Below are positions 12,509 through 16,325 of a stretch of DNA of 16,325 bases, piece by piece (the first letter of the stretch is position 1; each line of letters starts with the position of its first letter). The translations under genes and the position numbers were made by a program. A model generated the notes under the pieces. The model made no database searches and was not told the origin of the DNA. It saw only the letters and a list, made by a program, of their open reading frames with translations. Source of the stretch: an uncultured Ruminococcus sp. (lineage in GTDB: Bacteria > Bacillota > Clostridia > Oscillospirales > Ruminococcaceae); NCBI GenBank assembly GCA_910579955.1, contig CAJTWE010000036.1:1-16325 (forward strand), given 5' to 3'.

Positions 12509-15118
12509 ATGAGTGAAAATAATGAAAACATGGACAAAAACCTAGAGAATCGTGAGGGCAAGATCGTTCCTATTGAAATAAGTACCGAGGTACAGCAGTC
12601 ATTTTTGCAGTACGCTATGTCGGTTATTGTTTCAAGAGCGCTTCCGGATGTGCGTGACGGTTTGAAGCCGGTTCACCGCCGTATTCTCTATACAATGTAT
12701 GAAAAAAATCTGACTCCTGATAAGCCGTATCATAAGTGTGCGGATACTGTTGGTTCTGTGCTTGGTAGCTATCACCCTCATGGTGATGCTTCCGTTTATG
12801 ATGCTTTGGTTCGTCTGGCTCAGCCTTTTTCTCTGAGATATATGCTTGTTGACGGTCAGGGTAACTTTGGTTCTGTAGACGGTGACCCGCCTGCTGCTTA
12901 TCGTTATACCGAAGCGAGAATGTCTAAGATCTCTCTTGAGATGCTTACCGATATTCAAAAAGAAACAGTTCCATTTATGCCTAACTATGATGAAAGACTT
13001 ATGGAGCCTGTTGTACTTCCGTCACGTTACCCTAATCTCCTTGTAAACGGCTCTGTAGGCATTGCTGTTGGTATGGCTACTAATATCCCTCCTCATAACC
13101 TTGGAGAGGTTGTAGAGGGCCTGGAGCTGCTTATGGATGAACCTGATTGTACTATTGAAGATATTATGGGCAAGATAAAAGGCCCTGACTTCCCAACTGG
13201 CGGTATTATTATGGGCAAAGCCGGTATTCGTGCTGCTTATAATACCGGTAGAGGCAAGATAACTCTTCGTAGTAAGGTTGATTTTGAAAAGGTTCGTGGC
13301 AGAGACGCTATTATTGTTACTGAAATACCTTATATGGTAAATAAGGCTCGTCTTGTAGAAAGCATTGCACAGCTCGCTAAAGAAAAGCGTGTTGAAGGTA
13401 TTGCTCATATTCAGGATGAATCAAGCCGTGAGGGTATGAGAATAGTAATTGAGCTTAAAAAGGATACTAATGCTGAGATAGTTCTCAATAAGCTGTATAG
13501 TTATACTCAGCTTCAAGATACTGTTGGCGTTATTATGCTGGCTCTTGTAAATGGTGAGCCGAAAATTCTATCAATAAAGCAGGTTTTGGAAAATTATCTT
13601 GATTTCCAGATAGAAGTTATAACTAATCGTACTAAGTTTGAGCTTGCAAAGGCTAAAAAACGTGCCCATATACTTCAAGGCTTCGTTGTTGCGATTGACT
13701 ATATTGATGAAGTTATAAGCATTCTTCGTTCAAGCCAGACTATTCCGGAAGGTAAGCAAAGACTTGTTGAGAGATTTAAGGATATTGATATGTCAGAGCT
13801 TCTTGATCGCAGCGAATATGACATGACACAATATCATCTTGATGCTCAAGTGGGACTTACTGATGAACAGGCTGACGCTATTGTTCAGATGCGATTTGGT
13901 GCTCTTACTGGTATGGAACGTAAGAAGGTTACTGATGAGCTTTATGAGATAACAAAGAAAATCGCTGAATATCTTGCTATTCTTGCTGATGAAAATCTTG
14001 TTAAGGATATTATTCGTACTGACCTTCGTGAGATAGCACGTAAGTTCTCTGATCCTAGACGTACTATGATAGAAAATGTATGCGGTGAGGTTGAGATCGA
14101 GGATCTTATTCCTGTTACAGAATGTGTTGTTACCTATACAAATGGGGGCTATATGAAGCGTATGCCTTCTGATACCTACAAGCTCCAGCGTAGGGGAGGC
14201 AGAGGTGTAAACGGTATGAAGCAGCGTGCTGAGGATTATGTAAGCGAAATGTTTATAAGCTCTTCACACGATCATATTATGTTTATCAGCAATAAGGGTA
14301 TTATGTATAAGCTGAAATGCTATGAAATACCAGAAGGCGGTAAAACTTCAAAGGGCCTTAATATAGTTAATCTTATAACTATGGGCAGTGATGAACATAT
14401 TGCTGCTATGCTTCATACTTCTGACTTTGAAGAAGGTAAGTTTGTAAATATTGTTACTAAAAAGGGTAAAATCAAGCGTACTGAACTTTCTGCTTACAAA
14501 AATGTACGTAAGAATGGTCTTATTGCCATCGGTCTTGATGAAGGTGATGAGATAGCCGGTGTTCTGCTTACTGAAGGCGATGATAATCTCTTTATTGCAA
14601 CAAGAAATGGCATGATACTGCGTACAAATGAAAATAATGTAAGACCAATGAGCAGAAGTGCACATGGCGTACGTGCTATTGCTCTTCGTGAGGGCGATGA
14701 GGTCATTGCTATCGCACGTGAACGTGAAAATGCTGATCTTCTTACTATTACTACTAATGGTTATGGCAGAAGAAGTGCTGCGTCTGAATACAGAATTCAG
14801 AACAGAGGCGGTTTCGGCATTAAAAATTATAACACTGACTCGGAACGTGGCGACGTATGTGGAATCCGTATGGTTGAGCCTTCAGAAGATATTATTCTCA
14901 TCTCAAGTGATGGTGTTATTATTCGTGTTCGCTGTGAGGATATTCGTATTATGGGAAGAACTGCAAAGGGCGTTCGTACTATGAAGGTTACTTCCGGAAA
15001 TACTGTTGTTGCGTTTACAAGCGCTCCTCATGATGATTCAGCTGAAACTATTGAAATTGAATCTGTTGATAATGCTGATAATTCTGACAACGAAAACGAT
15101 ACTGACGAAACTGAATAA
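12509..15118 (+). CDS. gyrA: DNA gyrase subunit A
   Basis: The breakage-reunion and DNA-wrapping subunit of gyrase. It is 869 residues. The winged-helix/tower region holds catalytic Y133 in YRYTE, preceded by the quinolone region HPHGDASVYD (89-98). The C-terminal beta-pinwheel starts with a GyrA box, QRRGGRG 560-566, which separates GyrA from ParC. The last about 30 residues are strongly acidic (Asp/Glu/Asn), a tail type known to tune supercoiling in other gyrases. A94 occupies the E. coli S83 position; D98 matches D87. AAAGGTG (12495-12501) lies 7 nt before the ATG, overlapping the stop of the membrane-protein gene. A strong terminator follows at 15127-15166. Identification is secure. Confidence 0.98.
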   Translation: MSENNENMDKNLENREGKIVPIEISTEVQQSFLQYAMSVIVSRALPDVRDGLKPVHRRILYTMYEKNLTPDKPYHKCADTVGSVLGSYHPHGDASVYDALVRLAQPFSLRYMLVDGQGNFGSVDGDPPAAYRYTEARMSKISLEMLTDIQKETVPFMPNYDERLMEPVVLPSRYPNLLVNGSVGIAVGMATNIPPHNLGEVVEGLELLMDEPDCTIEDIMGKIKGPDFPTGGIIMGKAGIRAAYNTGRGKITLRSKVDFEKVRGRDAIIVTEIPYMVNKARLVESIAQLAKEKRVEGIAHIQDESSREGMRIVIELKKDTNAEIVLNKLYSYTQLQDTVGVIMLALVNGEPKILSIKQVLENYLDFQIEVITNRTKFELAKAKKRAHILQGFVVAIDYIDEVISILRSSQTIPEGKQRLVERFKDIDMSELLDRSEYDMTQYHLDAQVGLTDEQADAIVQMRFGALTGMERKKVTDELYEITKKIAEYLAILADENLVKDIIRTDLREIARKFSDPRRTMIENVCGEVEIEDLIPVTECVVTYTNGGYMKRMPSDTYKLQRRGGRGVNGMKQRAEDYVSEMFISSSHDHIMFISNKGIMYKLKCYEIPEGGKTSKGLNIVNLITMGSDEHIAAMLHTSDFEEGKFVNIVTKKGKIKRTELSAYKNVRKNGLIAIGLDEGDEIAGVLLTEGDDNLFIATRNGMILRTNENNVRPMSRSAHGVRAIALREGDEVIAIARERENADLLTITTNGYGRRSAASEYRIQNRGGFGIKNYNTDSERGDVCGIRMVEPSEDIILISSDGVIIRVRCEDIRIMGRTAKGVRTMKVTSGNTVVAFTSAPHDDSAETIEIESVDNADNSDNENDTDETE

Positions 15119-15126
15119 TATATTTT

Positions 15127-15166
15127 CGGGTACCGGCAGTTACACGCTGCCGGAAACCCGTTTTTT
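15127..15166 (+). terminator. Intrinsic terminator of the gyrB-gyrA operon
   Basis: CGGGT (15127-15131)/ACCCG (15156-15160) and the inner CCGGCAG (15133-15139)/CTGCCGG (15147-15153) form a long GC-rich stem with a 7-nt loop, followed by six T (15161-15166). It starts 8 nt after the gyrA stop. Confidence 0.92.
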
Positions 15167-15216
15167 ATGATCGACCTTCTAATGGCTACTTGCTTTTTAT
15201 TTTGGTGACTGATAAA

Positions 15217-16062
15217 ATGATTGTTTTTTTATATTTTATAGCTGCTTTTATTTTGATATTATTTATCTGCGCTTTGATAGAACGTTTCATAATTCTGACT
15301 CGCAGACAGAAAATTTATCTTGATAATCTGCCATTATCTTTTAATGGTTTGAAAATATTGCAGATCTCTGATATTCATCACAGAAAATTCGGAAAAGATC
15401 AATCACGTATTATAAAACGTGTAAAAAAGGAAAAGCCTGATATTATTGTTATTACAGGCGATCTTATTTCACGTTATATGCGGGATTTTTCATCCGCAGG
15501 AAGATTTTGCAAATCGTTATCTGAAATATCTCCTGTTCTCTTTTCTATTGGAAATCATGAAATTGATTTGCCCGAAAAGGTTATGAAAACTTACTTGGAA
15601 ACTTTGAAAAATTCAGGTGTACATGTTCTTTTTAATTCTGAATATACGATGCAAAAGGACAGTGATATACTTAAATTTGTTGGCGCTGCGCTTGATATAA
15701 GTGTTTATCATGATGGGAATTTCAAGTATGATAACTTGGATACATACTCATTGGAAAAGCTTGAAAATGATATTGGTGTACGCTCAGGATGCACAGTTTT
15801 GCTTGTACATAATCCTCTCGTTTTTGAAACTTTAGCATTATGGAATGCGGATCTAATTCTATCCGGACATGTTCATGGTGGTGTTATCAGATTACCTTTT
15901 ATTGGCGGTTTGCTTTCTCCTGAACGCAAATTATTTCCTGTATATACTCGGGGTTTGTATAAGCTGAATTCATCTCAACTATATGTTTCAGCAGGTCTTG
16001 GTAAGCTTAGACTTTTTAATCCTCCTGAGATAAACCTTATCACTTTATTGTCTAATCGCTGA
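15217..16062 (+). CDS. Membrane-anchored metallophosphoesterase (YkuE/YaeI type)
   Basis: A calcineurin-like metallophosphoesterase; the substrate cannot be told from sequence. From ATG 15217 (GGTGA at 15204-15208) it has 281 residues. An N-terminal hydrophobic segment (about 2-22) anchors it or acts as an uncleaved signal. The metal-binding motifs are in order: D52-I-H54 in SDIHH, GD82 in VITGDLISR, G-N113-H114-E, H198 in LLVHNP, and GHVHGG 217-222 with H218/H220. The ending GLGKLRLFNPPEI is typical of the YkuE/YaeI group, some members of which act on lipid-linked or UDP-linked substrates. A TTG at 15190 in frame would add nine residues and lacks a ribosome binding site. The gene sits alone after the gyrA terminator, and no promoter was recognised. 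The third usual motif reads GDLIS rather than GDLVD, a common variation. Confidence 0.88.
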   Translation: MIVFLYFIAAFILILFICALIERFIILTRRQKIYLDNLPLSFNGLKILQISDIHHRKFGKDQSRIIKRVKKEKPDIIVITGDLISRYMRDFSSAGRFCKSLSEISPVLFSIGNHEIDLPEKVMKTYLETLKNSGVHVLFNSEYTMQKDSDILKFVGAALDISVYHDGNFKYDNLDTYSLEKLENDIGVRSGCTVLLVHNPLVFETLALWNADLILSGHVHGGVIRLPFIGGLLSPERKLFPVYTRGLYKLNSSQLYVSAGLGKLRLFNPPEINLITLLSNR

Positions 16063-16119
16063 TTTTTAATTGCAAATTCCGTTTATTACATTTCTATCTG
16101 TTATTTTTTTTGATAGAAA

Positions 16120-16135
16120 TGTTCCACGTGGAACA
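16120..16135. promoter_or_regulatory. parS-like ParB binding site
   Basis: TGTTCCACGTGGAACA is a perfect 16-bp palindrome that extends to 22 bp (16117-16138). It differs from the Firmicute parS consensus TGTTTCACGTGAAACA only at the symmetric positions 5 and 12 and keeps the central CACGTG. It lies about 9 kb from the proposed unwinding site, where parS sites normally occur. parA and parB are not in the window. Confidence 0.8.
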
Positions 16136-16186
16136 TTTTTCTTATGCTTTATGTTTTGATTAATTTTTTGATTAATGCTTTGATTT

Positions 16187-16204
16187 ATGTTTTAGGTGGA
16201 GCAT
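16187..16204. repeat. Degenerate copy of the parS-like palindrome
   Basis: The 18 bases at 16187-16204 match the 18 bases at 16119-16136 at 14 positions, and both are followed by a CATTT...CTTAT run. The central CACGTG reads TAGGTG here, so ParB binding is probably lost or weak. Confidence 0.45.
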
Positions 16205-16256
16205 TTCTTATTATTGCTTACTTGTATTTATTGTTTATTATTTATTATTTATTTGT

Positions 16257-16325
16257 TTATTTATTCTCAAAATGTTCCATTAGAACTTTAAATCCAGCTC
16301 CGGCTAGTGCATTTGATACAAGCCA
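16257..16325 (-). CDS. C-terminal end of an unrecognised minus-strand gene (partial)
   Basis: Read on the minus strand from the window edge, one frame is open for 22 codons (WLVSNALAGAGFKVLMEHFE, then NK) and ends in TAA at 16259-16257. The other two minus frames contain stops. The piece has a higher GC content than the AT-rich spacer beside it, and the peptide looks like a real amphipathic C-terminus. I do not recognise the family. It would be convergent with the phosphoesterase gene. Confidence 0.4.
   Translation of the reverse strand, partial: WLVSNALAGAGFKVLMEHFENK

Larger units (their letters stand above)
16063..16256. other. AT-rich intergenic region with palindromes
   Basis: A gene-free, T-rich tract between the phosphoesterase and a convergent minus-strand reading frame. 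It holds a 10-bp inverted repeat (CATTTCTATC 16089-16098/GATAGAAATG 16112-16121), the parS-like palindrome and its degenerate copy, and repeated TTTTGATTAAT-like words (about 16153-16188). No intrinsic terminator of standard form was found. Confidence 0.6.

Noticed and set aside
1..16325. Mobile element, phage, CRISPR or defence system
   Set aside because: No transposase, integrase, repeat-spacer array or defence-like protein was found; all sizeable genes are conserved origin-region genes apart from the YcxB-like and phosphoesterase genes.

Overview
The window is the chromosomal replication origin region of a low-GC Gram-positive bacterium. Gene order, divergent layout and protein sequences fit the class Clostridia, most likely the Ruminococcaceae/Oscillospiraceae (Ruminococcus-like). 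The taxon is inferred from protein character and synteny, not from a marker search. Almost all of the DNA is core housekeeping. No transposon, prophage, CRISPR, tRNA or rRNA is visible.

Left arm, minus strand (about 83-4606), read away from the origin: rpmH - rnpA - yidD - yidC - jag - mnmE. This is the conserved cluster for ribosome protein L34, tRNA 5'-end maturation, membrane protein insertion, RNA binding and tRNA wobble modification. A perfect-consensus promoter (4704-4732) drives rpmH, and a strong terminator-like hairpin (4431-4465) separates rpmH from rnpA. rnpA-yidD and yidD-yidC overlap by 4 nt.

Origin (about 4690-7190): dnaA lies between two clusters of DnaA-box-like 9-mers. The upstream cluster surrounds an extended -10 dnaA promoter (4890-4918), which is followed by a leader of about 285 nt with four inverted repeats. 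The downstream cluster (6588-7144) has about 16 boxes and ends in a textbook unwinding module: two tandem boxes (6921-6938), five CTA triplets (6942-6956, the DnaA-trio pattern) and an AT-rich tract. The boxes are mostly TTTTC(C/A)ACA rather than TTATCCACA.

Right arm, plus strand (7187-16062): dnaN - yaaA - recF encode the sliding clamp, an S4-domain protein and the recombination mediator. A second DnaA-box cluster follows upstream of gyrB, then gyrB - an acidic two-TM YcxB-like membrane protein - gyrA, closed by a strong terminator (15127-15166). A membrane-anchored metallophosphoesterase comes next. The 3' end carries an AT-rich spacer with a parS-like palindrome (16120-16135), a decayed copy of it, and the last 22 codons of an unrecognised minus-strand gene.

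Functionally the genes form the replication-initiation and topology set (dnaA, dnaN, recF, gyrBA), diverging from a translation/membrane set. The most notable signals are non-coding: the variant DnaA-box vocabulary shared by the rpmH, dnaA and gyrB promoter regions and the origin, the DnaA-trio unwinding element, the structured dnaA leader and the origin-proximal parS-like site.
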